Shown: positions 1 to 9,667 of the stretch, one piece after another | Position numbering within the stretch: the first letter of the stretch is position 1 | Layout of the letters: every line of letters starts with the position of its first letter | Assembly: GCA_964400015.1 (NCBI GenBank) | Contig: CAYNRR010000001.1 | Coordinates: 123,281 to 187,280, forward strand | Length of the DNA: 64,000 bases | Direction: 5' to 3' | From: UBA1234 sp964400015 | GTDB taxonomy: Bacteria > Bacillota > Clostridia > TANB77 > UBA1234 | Made by a program: the position numbers and the translations under genes | Notes under the pieces: generated by a model | Told to the model about the DNA's origin: nothing | Database searches by the model: none | Seen by the model: only the letters and a program-made list of their open reading frames with translations

Positions 1-3000
1 CCATATCTGTTACATTTCTTGTATCAAAGTTTTCCCCTAGATTTAATTGTTCTAACGAATAACACCCGCAAAACATACCGTACATATTTGTTACTTGGCT
101 TGTATCAAATTTATCGCCTAGATTTAATTGTTCTAACGAATAGCATTCGCCAAACATAATTTCCATATCTGTTACATTACTTGTATCAAACTTTTCTCCC
201 AAGTTTAGTTCTACTAAAGAATTACAGTAGTAAAACATATCGCTCATATCTATTACATTGCTTGTATCAAATTTTTCGCCCAAGTTTAGTTCTGTTAAGG
301 ACTCACACGCCTCAAACATCTCACACATATCTGTTACATTACTTGTATCAAATTTTTCACCTAAGTTTAGTTCTGTTAAGAAATTACAGCCGCCAAACAT
401 ATCATACATATATATTACATTGCTTGTATCAAACTTATCGCCTAAGTTTAGTTTTGTTAAGGAACTACAACAGTAAAACATCCCCCCCATATCTGTTACG
501 TTACTTGTATCAAATTTTTCACCAAAATTTAGTTCTGTTAAGGAATTACAGTAATGAAACATACTATCCATATTTGCTACATTGCTTGTATCAAATTTTT
601 CACCAAAATTTAGTTCTGTTAAGGAATTACAGTAGTTAAACATACCGTTCATATTTGCTACATTGCTTGTGTCTATCAATTCCATTCCTTTTATTTCAGT
701 AATTTTAGTATACTTACAAAACAAGTTCTTACCTGATGTAACTTTTATTTCGGATTTTGCTACTATGTATTGGTCATAATATTGCGTGCTATTTTTTATA
801 ACTGATGGTACCAAGTATGATGTTACTGTACCTGCTGCACTTGATAATGATGCATCCCAATTAACAGTAGCATTTGATGGTACTGTATTTGTGAATATAA
901 TTTTTGTTATTCTATCTGCTGTGTAATCTTTTTCATTTGCTCTTCTCGCACCAAGTGCATAATATACAGCTTTTCCATCGATATAATCGTAGCTTTCTCT
1001 TGCCATTAGCTGAGGTGCAACACTTACTGTTACTGTTCTTGTTAATGTATCTATTATTGAGGTTATGTTTGTCTTATTTGTATATTTTAGTGTATAAGTT
1101 ATTGTCTTATCTCCTAGTGTACTTGTATCTATTGGTAATCCTGTAACTTCAAGTATATATCCTAAATCGTTGTAGTTTGTAGCATTTGCATTGTTCCAAT
1201 CAAACACTGTTGCTCCTGGATCTACGTATTCAGTACCAACATTTACAGTGTCTGGATTATTGCCTACCAGACTCATGAAAGGTTTAATCTTTTCTGCACC
1301 TAATACTGAAATATATGTGGTATTTGCTTCATACAATGCTTCATCAGAAGCCGTTGGTACGTAAAGAATTGCCTTTTGGCCAGATAACCCATTGTTAGTT
1401 GCAATTTGCATCAAATCGCTTTCGCTACTTACGCTACGTAAAGAAATTATTCGTGTAAGTTTTGGCGTGTTATCGAACATATAACTACCAGTAAGTCTGT
1501 CGAAGCTTGATGGCAATACTAGAGTTTCTAGTGAAGTACAACCAGAAAACATACGATACATTTGTTCTACATTGCTTGTATCAAACTTATCGCCTAAGTT
1601 TAGTTTTGTTAATGATGTGCAGCGATAAAACATTGCTTCCATATTAGTAACTTTACTTGTGTCAAAGTTTATACCCAAGTTTAGTTCTTTTAACGAATTG
1701 CAGTTATAAAACATATAAGACATAACTGTTACTTGGCTTGTGTCAAACTTTTCGCCTAAGTTTAGTTCTGTTAAAGAACTACAGCCGTAAAACATACTAT
1801 CCATAGTTGTTACTTTACTTGTGTCAAAGTTTATACCCAAGTTTAGTTCTTTTAACGAATTACAGTTATAAAACATATAAGACATTCTTGTTGTTACTTT
1901 ACTTCTGACAAAATTTTTGCCAAAATTTAGTTCTGTTAAAGATGTACAGTTGCCAAACATCCACGACATATCTATTACATTGCTTGTGTCGAAATTGGTA
2001 CCTATATTTAATTTTGCTAATGAATTGCAATTAGCAAACATATTTACCATACTTGTTACTTGGCTTGTGTCAAACTTTTCGCCTAAATTTAGTTCTGTTA
2101 ACGAATTGCAATTATAAAACATATAACTCATATCTGTTACTTGGTTTGTGTCAAACTGGGTACCTATATTTAATTTTGTTAATGAATTGCATTTAGCAAA
2201 CATAGATTTCATATTTGCTACTTTACTTGTATCAAACTTTCTACCCAAGTTTAATTCTTTTAGCAAATAGCAATTGTAAAACATAGAACTCATATTAGTT
2301 ACTTGGCTTGTGTCAAAATTTGTACCTATATTTAATTTTGTTAATGAATTGCAATTAGCAAACATATTTACCATACTTGTTACTTTACTTGTATCAAATT
2401 TTCCACCCAAGTTTAACTCTTTTAACGAATTGCAATTATAAAACATACAAGCCATACTTGTAACATTGCCTGTATCAAAATTCTCACCCAAATTTAATTC
2501 TTTTAACGAAGTACAGTTATAAAACATAAAATTCATATTTGTTACATTACTTGTATCAAATTTAGATATATCTAATGTGGTTAGTTTTTTACAATCAAAA
2601 AACATTCCATACATATCAGTAGCATTATTAGTAGTTAAATATTCTATATTTTCTATTTGAGTCAAATTTGAATAGCCCTTAAATAAAATGTATGTATCTC
2701 TAGCATTTATTGTATCAGTTGCAACAAAGTACTGTGCATAGCATTGTGCACCGTCAATTATTGTTGACGGTACTAAATATGATGTTACCGTACCTGGTGC
2801 ACTTGTTGAAGATGCATCCCAACTAACAGTGGCATTTGATGGTACTGTGTTTGTGAATACTACTTTTGTTATAAGGTCAGGTGAATATTCTGTTTTTCCA
2901 GCTCTATACGCACCTATTGCGTATTCATATGAAACATAACCATTAACTACATCTCTCCCCATTAACTGAGGTGCAACATTTACTGTTACTGTTCTTGTTA

Positions 3001-5176
3001 ATGTATCAAATGTTGAAGTTGTGTTTGTACTATCCGTATATTGTAAATTGTATGTTATAGTTTTGGTTCCTAGTGTAGAAGTATCTACTGGTAAACCTTT
3101 GGCTATATATGTTAGTCCTATATTTTGATATTTACTTGCTTCTTCATTAGTCCAACCTGCTATTGTTACGCCTTGATCAATATACGTAGCATTTTCAACA
3201 GTGCTTACTGAATCAGAACCGACAAGTTCAAGGATTGGCTTAATTCTGCTAGCACCTAAGATTGGTCCTAAATCTGTAATCTCATAAAAAGCTTTGGCAA
3301 CTTGTGGTGCTACATAAAATATCGCATTTGTATTTTCAATTCCTGTATCTGACGAAACTTCCATTATGTATGACTGCGAAGGTGCTCTTCTTAATGAAAT
3401 TATTCGTGTAAGGTTTGACATGTTACCAAACATAGAAGTACCAGTAAGTCTGTCAAAGCCTGATGGTAATACCAAGGTTTCTAATGAACTACAGTGAGAA
3501 AACATGTAATTCATTGTTGTTACATTGCTTGTATCAAAGTTTGTACCAAAATTCAAATTTTTCAAAGAAGTACAGTGAGAAAACATCCAGTTCATGTTAG
3601 TTACATTGCTTGTATCAAACTTATCGCCTAAGTTTAGTTCTGTTAAGGAACTGCACTCGTAAAACATATTACTCATGTCTGTTACATTTTCTGTGTTAAA
3701 TTTTTCTCCCAAGTTTAATTCTGTTAAGGAACTACATGTAGCAAACATACAATGCATACTTTTTACATTACTCGTATTGAAATTTTTTCCCAAATTCAGT
3801 TCTGTCAATGAATTACACTCTTGAAACATAAGATACATATATGTTACATTGCTGGTATCAAAGTTTTCTCCCAAATTCAACTTTTTTAAAGAATTACAGT
3901 ACAAAAACATGCCATACATATCTGTCACATTGCTAGTATCCAGCAACTCTATTCCTTCTATTTCTTTAACGTTAGTATAATTTTTAAACAACAGTCTACC
4001 TGATGCAAGTTTTATTTGTGTGTTTGCTACTATGTATTGAGCATAATACTGTATTCCATTATTCTTTACCGATGGTACTAAGTATGATGTTACTGTGTTT
4101 GGTGCACTTGTTGATGATACATCCCAACTATCAGCGATATTTGTTGGTACTTTATTTGTAAATATTACTTTTGTTATAAGGTTTGTAGTATATTCAGTTT
4201 TTCCCGCTCTATATGCACCAATCACAACATCTCCATTTTCTCTCTCCATCAATTCACTTTGTGTAGTCGCATATACGCTTATATTCTCTCCTAGTTGTGT
4301 TGTTATGTTGCCTACAAGTTCTGTTTCAACAAATATTGTTATATTTTTATCAACACTTAATATGTTACACACTTTTCCTTTTTCATTTTCTGTTATTGTT
4401 ATTGCACTATCTCCAGATGCAAGTGTTGATTCTATGCTTATTATCTCATAATCATCATTAGGAGCAATATTAAAGTTTAATGCTGTTCCTTGTGCTACTG
4501 TTGTGTTTCCTACTATTTCTTCTCCGTTTGTATAAAATACTTTGTAGTTTTCACCGTCAAATGTTATTTTTCTTGTATTTACTGTGATGATTATATATGT
4601 AGAGAAACTGCCTGTTGTAAATTCTATTTCTTCTGCTGTTAATTTGCTTATTGGCAATATCTCATAGTTTTCGTTGTTCATAATATGCATAAGTGCATAT
4701 GTTTTTGAATCGTCTATGTCAAGGTTCATGTCTAAGTTTGAAAGTTTTACTTTTACTTTTTGCCCATACGCAGTTGGTTGATATTTTAGGTTTTCATTTG
4801 TTACATCGATATCGAATGCGTCTACTACTTGTTCTGGTAAAATATCTTTTTTATAGCTTTGTGCTAATGATACTGCGTCTTCTTTATTTAGTTTAGCAAC
4901 TTCTACTTGCGAATTTTTGATTAGTACACCTGTGACTTGAACTTTTTCATTTGTAGAAGTTTGTTCCGATTCTATCTCATCATATTCTACGTAGTTTGAG
5001 AAAGGAAGCTTTTCACTACACAAGTCACAAATCATATCGATGTCACTATCGATATGTTCGCAAGATATTAACTTATTTTTTTCAGACTTTCTTATAAAGC
5101 CTGCTCCTATTCCAGCCGTGGCTACCAGCACCACTATGCTCATTAAAATTAAGATAATCTTGTTCTTTTTCATCAT
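1..5176 (-). CDS. BspA-like leucine-rich-repeat surface protein, 5' part (runs off left edge)
   Basis: An open frame enters from the left edge and starts at the second of two ATG-adjacent Met codons at 5176, about 1,725 residues so far. Residues 1-28 form a hydrophobic N-terminal segment behind Lys residues (signal peptide or signal anchor), followed by a CEH...CDLC cysteine motif. Three blocks of ~26-residue DUF285-type repeats with the core FDTSNVTDM and a following MF.nCssL.eLnLG occupy roughly residues 405-580, 845-1240 and 1485 onward. They are separated by DUF5011-like Ig folds and linkers beginning LMxR...GAYRAGKTEY. Family knowledge: BspA-type LRR proteins are cell-surface adhesins of gut and oral anaerobes. 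The N-terminal ~207 codons are identical in DNA to the giant gene at 43535. The C-terminus is outside the window, so the anchoring mode is unknown. Short plus-strand frames inside it are shadows of the repeats. Confidence 0.9.
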   Translation of the reverse strand, partial: MMKKNKIILILMSIVVLVATAGIGAGFIRKSEKNKLISCEHIDSDIDMICDLCSEKLPFSNYVEYDEIESEQTSTNEKVQVTGVLIKNSQVEVAKLNKEDAVSLAQSYKKDILPEQVVDAFDIDVTNENLKYQPTAYGQKVKVKLSNLDMNLDIDDSKTYALMHIMNNENYEILPISKLTAEEIEFTTGSFSTYIIITVNTRKITFDGENYKVFYTNGEEIVGNTTVAQGTALNFNIAPNDDYEIISIESTLASGDSAITITENEKGKVCNILSVDKNITIFVETELVGNITTQLGENISVYATTQSELMERENGDVVIGAYRAGKTEYTTNLITKVIFTNKVPTNIADSWDVSSTSAPNTVTSYLVPSVKNNGIQYYAQYIVANTQIKLASGRLLFKNYTNVKEIEGIELLDTSNVTDMYGMFLYCNSLKKLNLGENFDTSNVTYMYLMFQECNSLTELNLGKNFNTSNVKSMHCMFATCSSLTELNLGEKFNTENVTDMSNMFYECSSLTELNLGDKFDTSNVTNMNWMFSHCTSLKNLNFGTNFDTSNVTTMNYMFSHCSSLETLVLPSGFDRLTGTSMFGNMSNLTRIISLRRAPSQSYIMEVSSDTGIENTNAIFYVAPQVAKAFYEITDLGPILGASRIKPILELVGSDSVSTVENATYIDQGVTIAGWTNEEASKYQNIGLTYIAKGLPVDTSTLGTKTITYNLQYTDSTNTTSTFDTLTRTVTVNVAPQLMGRDVVNGYVSYEYAIGAYRAGKTEYSPDLITKVVFTNTVPSNATVSWDASSTSAPGTVTSYLVPSTIIDGAQCYAQYFVATDTINARDTYILFKGYSNLTQIENIEYLTTNNATDMYGMFFDCKKLTTLDISKFDTSNVTNMNFMFYNCTSLKELNLGENFDTGNVTSMACMFYNCNSLKELNLGGKFDTSKVTSMVNMFANCNSLTKLNIGTNFDTSQVTNMSSMFYNCYLLKELNLGRKFDTSKVANMKSMFAKCNSLTKLNIGTQFDTNQVTDMSYMFYNCNSLTELNLGEKFDTSQVTSMVNMFANCNSLAKLNIGTNFDTSNVIDMSWMFGNCTSLTELNFGKNFVRSKVTTRMSYMFYNCNSLKELNLGINFDTSKVTTMDSMFYGCSSLTELNLGEKFDTSQVTVMSYMFYNCNSLKELNLGINFDTSKVTNMEAMFYRCTSLTKLNLGDKFDTSNVEQMYRMFSGCTSLETLVLPSSFDRLTGSYMFDNTPKLTRIISLRSVSSESDLMQIATNNGLSGQKAILYVPTASDEALYEANTTYISVLGAEKIKPFMSLVGNNPDTVNVGTEYVDPGATVFDWNNANATNYNDLGYILEVTGLPIDTSTLGDKTITYTLKYTNKTNITSIIDTLTRTVTVSVAPQLMARESYDYIDGKAVYYALGARRANEKDYTADRITKIIFTNTVPSNATVNWDASLSSAAGTVTSYLVPSVIKNSTQYYDQYIVAKSEIKVTSGKNLFCKYTKITEIKGMELIDTSNVANMNGMFNYCNSLTELNFGEKFDTSNVANMDSMFHYCNSLTELNFGEKFDTSNVTDMGGMFYCCSSLTKLNLGDKFDTSNVIYMYDMFGGCNFLTELNLGEKFDTSNVTDMCEMFEACESLTELNLGEKFDTSNVIDMSDMFYYCNSLVELNLGEKFDTSNVTDMEIMFGECYSLEQLNLGDKFDTSQVTNMYGMFCGCYSLEQLNLGENFDTRNVTDM

Positions 5177-5204
5177 TAGTTAGTCATCCTTTCAGTTTAA
5201 AAGT

Positions 5205-5270
5205 TTAAAACCTTTCACTAAGTAAAATATTGTAGTTTAAAACTGTGTTGCACATTCCGTTTAAAGCTAT
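5205..5270 (-). pseudogene. Reverse transcriptase 3' tail remnant
   Basis: These 66 bp encode the last 21 residues plus stop of the DGR reverse transcriptase (the tail ending LNYNILLSERF). They are identical to 43564-43629, including the spacer to the next start codon. Similarity stops abruptly at 5270. There is no reverse transcriptase gene upstream here, so this is a copied fragment and not a gene. Confidence 0.92.
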
Positions 5271-5301
5271 TAAGGTCTTTTATCCTATTCTCGCTAAATA
5301 A

Positions 5302-5330
5302 ATTATATTTATTATTTTTTATCAAATCAA
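5302..5330 (-). promoter_or_regulatory. Sigma-70-type promoter of the left surface protein gene
   Basis: Reading the minus strand: -35 TTGATT (5325-5330), 17-bp spacer, -10 TATAAT (5302-5307). It lies just upstream of the copied reverse transcriptase tail and about 120 bp before the start codon at 5176. Confidence 0.6.
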
Positions 5331-5405
5331 CATCACACACGCGCGTATGTATGAATATATGTAGGGTTGCAAAAATTTCTGTTTATTTTATTCTTACGGA
5401 AGTAT
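5331..5405 (-). promoter_or_regulatory. Upstream region shared with the DGR promoter
   Basis: On the minus strand, an ACTTCCGTAAG box, then GCAACCCTACATATAT, then an ACGCGCGTGTG stretch precede the -35 box. The same order (CTTCCGTAAAG, GCAAACCCTACCTATAAT, CGCGCGTATACGCGTG) precedes the DGR operon -35 at 47806-47880. Inference: the two surface loci respond to a common regulator. Confidence 0.45.
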
Positions 5406-5579
5406 TACCTTTATTTATATTTTTTCTGAAGCGAGCTTCACATATTAAATTTTAATTTATCTTTAATTACAAAGTAATTACAAACGGCGTAATAGTTTTG
5501 TAACAAATTATAAAAACACTTATTCCCCTAGAACTTTAGAAACTCATATATTTTTTATATGGACCATTTTTTATTCTCA

Positions 5580-5633
5580 CACATTTTCCTAACGACTTTT
5601 TAAAGAACTCGCACATTTTCCTAACGACTTTTT
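5580..5633. repeat. 22-bp direct repeat, two copies
   Basis: The 22-mer running CACATTTTCC to GACTTTTT occurs at 5580-5601 and 5612-5633, 32 bp apart, in the gene-free stretch between trpS and the left surface gene. The rest of 5406-5683 is AT-rich and shows no gene. Confidence 0.8.
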
Positions 5634-5683
5634 ACATTTTTTGTATTTTTGATATTTTTTCGCAGATATATTGCATACAAAAA

Positions 5684-5709
5684 ATCCCACTCTGCTTTCA
5701 GAGTGAGAT
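5684..5709 (-). terminator. Rho-independent terminator after trpS
   Basis: An 11-bp stem (5684-5694 with 5699-5709, one G-U wobble) around a 4-nt loop is followed on the minus strand by a run of six T. It would end the acpS-metG-tatD-trpS transcript. Confidence 0.85.
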
Positions 5710-5797
5710 TTGACTTGGTTTTACCTTATATTCATTTCAGCCTTTTATCTTTTATTTATTTTCCCTTTAATTAGTTTTTCCTTTTACTGGGAAAAAA

Positions 5798-5827
5798 GAG
5801 ACATTTAACGGACGTCCCTAGTGTCTC
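5798..5827. repeat. REP-like palindromic element at the trpS 3' end
   Basis: A 30-bp element has GAGACA/TGTCTC ends and a GGACGTCC palindromic centre. The 18-bp core ACATTTAACGGACGTCCC recurs at 22214-22231, also exactly at the 3' end of a minus-strand gene. It supplies the last two residues and the stop codon of trpS. REP-type elements of this kind are often spread by Y1 (RAYT) transposases; none is in the window. Confidence 0.65.
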
Positions 5828-6804
5828 AAGCCGATTTTATTTTTCATCAATTCGTACTTTGCTTTTGCTATTTTTCTTGATGCTTCCATTCCGTCATTTA
5901 AGATTTTATCTAGTTCGTCGCTATTTATTAGTTCGTTATATCTTGTTTGGATAGCTTCAAACTTTTCTATAACTACATCTGCAACGGCTTGCTTGAATGT
6001 GCCGTAGTTTGCATCTGCAAATTTTGCAACTACTTCTTCTTTTGTTTCTCCTGTCATGCTTGTATAAATATTTATTAAATTACTTATTCCTGGTTGATTT
6101 TCAGGATCATAATTTACTTTGCCTATTGAGTCTGTTACTGCTGAGTTTATTTTTTTACGAATTGTTTTTACATCGTCTAAAATTCTTATAACACCTTTTT
6201 GACTTTCTGATGATTTACTCATTTTTTTGTTTGGTTCTTGTAAGTCCATTATTTTTGTACCAGATTCTCTTATAAGTGGTTCTGGTACTACAAATGTTTC
6301 ACCATACTTTTTGTTAAATCTTATTGCTATATCTCTAGCAATTTCAACATGTTGTTTTTGGTCGATACCAACAGGAACATATTTAGTATCATATGCTAAG
6401 ATATCTGCTGCCATAAGTACTGGATATGTAAATAGTCCTGATGTGAAATTTGCATGCTTTGAACTTTTATCCTTAAACTGTGTCATTCTGCTAAGTTCTC
6501 CAAAGTATGTATTACACTCAAGCATCCATGATATATTTGCATGATATTCATTGTCCGATTGTAAAAATATCATATTCTTTTCTGGATCAATTCCACAAGC
6601 TATATAAATTGCAAGCAATTGTTTTATATTTTGTGCTAGTGTATCGCTATCTATCGGAACTGTTATAGCGTGCATATCTGCAATAAATACAATCGATTTA
6701 TATTTTTCTTGGTTTTCAACCATTTGTTTAATAGCACCTATATAATTTCCTAGTGTTATTATGCCCGTAGGTTGTAAACCTGTTAACATTATTTCCTTTC
6801 CCAT
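5818..6804 (-). CDS. trpS: Tryptophanyl-tRNA synthetase
   Basis: A 328-residue class I aminoacyl-tRNA synthetase charging tRNA-Trp in the cytosol. It shows the family's N-terminal nucleotide-binding segment LQPTGIITLGNYIGA (residues ~9-23), in which Thr replaces the His of the canonical HIGH motif as is usual in bacterial TrpS. It also has MTQFKDKS (~107-114), PVGIDQKQHVE (~142-152) and KKMSKS near residue 193 for ATP activation. Length matches the family (about 330). It is the last gene of a tight minus-strand operon with tatD 22 bp upstream. Its final Arg-His and stop codon come from a REP-like element, so the extreme C-terminus is locally acquired, but no catalytic part is affected. Confidence 0.97.
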   Translation of the reverse strand: MGKEIMLTGLQPTGIITLGNYIGAIKQMVENQEKYKSIVFIADMHAITVPIDSDTLAQNIKQLLAIYIACGIDPEKNMIFLQSDNEYHANISWMLECNTYFGELSRMTQFKDKSSKHANFTSGLFTYPVLMAADILAYDTKYVPVGIDQKQHVEIARDIAIRFNKKYGETFVVPEPLIRESGTKIMDLQEPNKKMSKSSESQKGVIRILDDVKTIRKKINSAVTDSIGKVNYDPENQPGISNLINIYTSMTGETKEEVVAKFADANYGTFKQAVADVVIEKFEAIQTRYNELINSDELDKILNDGMEASRKIAKAKYELMKNKIGLRH

Positions 6805-6826
6805 AAAAAACCTCCTATATACAGTT

Positions 6827-7582
6827 TTATATTCTATAAAAGTTTTTCGCGTTATTTAATGTGATTTCAGCCAAAGTTTCAAGTGACATTTCTCTCAAAT
6901 CTGCAACTTTTTGTGCTGTATAAACCACGTAAGCTGCTTCATTTCTTTCACCTCTATGTGGTTCTGGAGTAAGATATGGTGCGTCTGTTTCAATAAGTAA
7001 CCTATCTGCTGGAACTATCTTTGCCACTTCTGTTAATGAACGTGCATTTTTAAAAGTGACTGGTCCTGCAATCGATACGTAGGCTCCTAACTTTAATACT
7101 TCTTTTAAAACTTCTACACTTGAAGAAAAACAGTGCATTACAAAGCCATTTTCAATCACATTGTTTTTCAAAATTTCAAGCATATCCATATCTGCATCTC
7201 TACTATGAATTACCACTGGTTTTCCTAATTCATTGGCTATTTTTATTTGTTTAACAAATAACCTTTTTTGACGTTCCTTATCGCCGCCCCAGTGATAATC
7301 TAAACCTATCTCGCCAATTGCAACAACTTTTGGATCTTTCGCAAGTTCATATATAAAATCAAAATTTACATATTCATCGATATTTTCTGGATGCAATCCG
7401 ACAGTTGCATAAACTCCATCATACTTATTTGCATCTTTAACAGCTTCACGCGAAGTAAATTCATTGTAACCAATAGTAGTCATGAACATAACTTGATTTT
7501 TGTTAGCATTTGCAACAATTTCATCACGTATTCCATTATATTGTTCATCCATCAAATGCGTATGTGAATCAAAAAACATCAA
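6827..7582 (-). CDS. tatD: TatD-family metal-dependent hydrolase/DNase
   Basis: A 251-residue TIM-barrel amidohydrolase. The N-terminal DSHTHL carries the first two metal-binding His residues. GEIGLDYH (about residues 91-98), VIHSRDAD, VMHCFSS and ETDAPYL supply the other family metal and active-site positions. Members act as 3'-5' exonucleases or deoxyribonucleases in repair. The start could be either of the first two Met codons. It lies between metG (33 bp upstream) and trpS (22 bp downstream); metG-tatD adjacency is common in Bacillota. Confidence 0.95.
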   Translation of the reverse strand: MMFFDSHTHLMDEQYNGIRDEIVANANKNQVMFMTTIGYNEFTSREAVKDANKYDGVYATVGLHPENIDEYVNFDFIYELAKDPKVVAIGEIGLDYHWGGDKERQKRLFVKQIKIANELGKPVVIHSRDADMDMLEILKNNVIENGFVMHCFSSSVEVLKEVLKLGAYVSIAGPVTFKNARSLTEVAKIVPADRLLIETDAPYLTPEPHRGERNEAAYVVYTAQKVADLREMSLETLAEITLNNAKNFYRI

Positions 7583-7615
7583 GATTATTTCACTCCTCTC
7601 ATATTATCAACATTA

Positions 7616-9634
7616 TTAACAAACTTCTGAGCCTTCTTCAATATCTCCATCTATTGTTACAAATTTAACAACTTCATCCTCACCAGCTGCAAGAACCATA
7701 CCTTGTGATTGAATTCCTTTTAGTCTCGCTGGTTTTAAATTAGCAACAATAACTACTTTTTTATCGATTAAATCTTCTGGAGCATAATATTTTTGAAGTC
7801 CAGCAACAATTTGTCTTTGTTCGTTTCCTAACGACACTTGAAGTTTCAATAGTTTTTCAGAACCTTCAACTCGTTCTGCTTCAATAACTTTTGCAACTTT
7901 TAATTTTATTTTATCTAGATAATCAATTGAAATTAGTTCATCTGTATTATCATTTTCTTGAGATTTGTCTTTGTTGTCAGCCTTTGCCTTAGCAGCTTTT
8001 GCTGCCTTTTCAGCCTCTTTTGCAGCATCAATTTTAGCAAATTCTTCAAGAACAACTTTTTCATCTAAACGTGTAAATAATACTTCAACATTTTCTAGTT
8101 TAATTCCAGCTTGAGCCTCAACAAAATTCCAAGTAGCTTTTTCAAGGCCAAATATTTTTCTTACTTTTTCTGAAGAAGCTGGCATAAATGGTTCCATAAT
8201 ATTTGAAATATTTAAAATCAAAGTTGCACATGTATAAATTGTATTATTAAAAGCATTCATATCTTCTTTAAATTGAATCCAAGGCTTTTGTTCATCATAA
8301 TATTTATTAGCCTCATCGATCAATCTAATTGCTTTATCTGAAGCTTCTTTGAAATCAAGTCTTTCAATCGCAGCACCGATTTCACTGTAAGCCTTTTCAA
8401 TTAACGCTTTAACATTAGCATCTAATTCACCATTAGGAATTTCAGAAATGCCTTTAAATTTCAAAGTTCTATTAACAAAATTTCCATATTTGTTAGTAAT
8501 TTCATTATTATGTGTTGCAACATATTCAGAAAGAGCAAAATTTGTATCTTTTCTTTCTGGTCCGTTGTTTATCAAATGGAATCTAATTGTATCTGAATTT
8601 AACTTTTCAACAACATCTAAAGCACTAATAGCGTTGCCTTTACTCTTAGAAGCTTTTTCATTATTAAAATTCAAGTATTCAGAAGAAACAATTGTATCAG
8701 GCAATTTAAAGCCATCTTTAAGTGAAAGCAATAGTCCTGTAAAAATAATACTATGGAATACGATATTATCTTTTCCATGAACCATATATACTTTATCTGC
8801 ATTTTTCCAATAATCTTCCCAGTTAAGACCCTTGTCTTCGCAAGCTTTCATAGTTGCTGTAATATATCCCAAAACAGCCTCAATCCATACATACAATTTT
8901 TTATCATCGTATCCATCAACAGGAACATCAACTCCCCAAGACAAATCTCTTGTGATAGCTCTATCCTTTAATCCTTCGCGAAGATATTTTTCAGTTTCGT
9001 TTTGAGCATTAACTCTCCATTTGCTTTTATTCTCAGCAACAAACTTTTCAATTTCAGGTTGCAACTTTGAAAGTGCAATATATAAATTTTTATTATCCTT
9101 TTGAACCGTTGGATTTCCACATTCTCTACAAGTAGCATTTACCATGTCTTCTTCAGTTGGTGCATAGCCACAATCACAGCAATCGCATTTGGTTAAATTG
9201 CCACACTTAGGACAAACTATTTGCAATTCTCTGTCTGCCATAAACTTATGGCAATGTTCGCAATATGCTTGAGGCTCAACTTTTTCAAAAATCGCCCCAT
9301 TATCATAAATCTTCTTAATAATTTCTTTAACCTTTTCTTTATGATAATCAGTATCAGTCAAAGTATATAAATCATACGAAAAATTTAATCCCTCAAAAGA
9401 TTTTACGAATAGCTCATGATACTTATCGCAAATCTCTTTTGCAGTAATTCCCTCTAACTTAGCACGTTCTGTAATTGGTGTGCCGTGGCAATCCGAACCA
9501 GAAACATACATTACTTCGTCGCCTTTTGCTCTGTGATATCTTGCAAGTAAATCACCACCAATTAAGCCTGCAACATGCCCTAAATGTAATTTATAATTTG
9601 CATATGGCCAAGCGCCACCTATCAATACTCTCAT
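7616..9634 (-). CDS. metG: Methionyl-tRNA synthetase with C-terminal tRNA-binding domain
   Basis: A 672-residue class I synthetase for tRNA-Met. The HIGH variant HLGHVAG lies at residues ~17-23. A zinc insertion with Cys pairs (CEHCH, CPKCG, CDCC, CRECG) spans about 123-178. The KMSKS variant KASKSKG is near residue 330. An Ala/Lys-rich linker near 540-560 leads to an OB-fold EMAP-II-like tRNA-binding domain (about 568-672, with KVAKVIEAERVEGSEKLLKL), which also dimerises in related enzymes. Length and domain order are typical of Bacillota MetG. It sits in the acpS-metG-tatD-trpS operon. Confidence 0.97.
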   Translation of the reverse strand: MRVLIGGAWPYANYKLHLGHVAGLIGGDLLARYHRAKGDEVMYVSGSDCHGTPITERAKLEGITAKEICDKYHELFVKSFEGLNFSYDLYTLTDTDYHKEKVKEIIKKIYDNGAIFEKVEPQAYCEHCHKFMADRELQIVCPKCGNLTKCDCCDCGYAPTEEDMVNATCRECGNPTVQKDNKNLYIALSKLQPEIEKFVAENKSKWRVNAQNETEKYLREGLKDRAITRDLSWGVDVPVDGYDDKKLYVWIEAVLGYITATMKACEDKGLNWEDYWKNADKVYMVHGKDNIVFHSIIFTGLLLSLKDGFKLPDTIVSSEYLNFNNEKASKSKGNAISALDVVEKLNSDTIRFHLINNGPERKDTNFALSEYVATHNNEITNKYGNFVNRTLKFKGISEIPNGELDANVKALIEKAYSEIGAAIERLDFKEASDKAIRLIDEANKYYDEQKPWIQFKEDMNAFNNTIYTCATLILNISNIMEPFMPASSEKVRKIFGLEKATWNFVEAQAGIKLENVEVLFTRLDEKVVLEEFAKIDAAKEAEKAAKAAKAKADNKDKSQENDNTDELISIDYLDKIKLKVAKVIEAERVEGSEKLLKLQVSLGNEQRQIVAGLQKYYAPEDLIDKKVVIVANLKPARLKGIQSQGMVLAAGEDEVVKFVTIDGDIEEGSEVC

Positions 9635-9667
9635 GAATATAATCCCTCTTTCTATATATACTCTATT

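Noticed and set aside
1..4000. Regular ~78-bp repeats that look like a CRISPR or satellite array
   Set aside because: They keep one open frame and encode DUF285 leucine-rich repeats; spacing and changes follow codons, and spacers are not unique.
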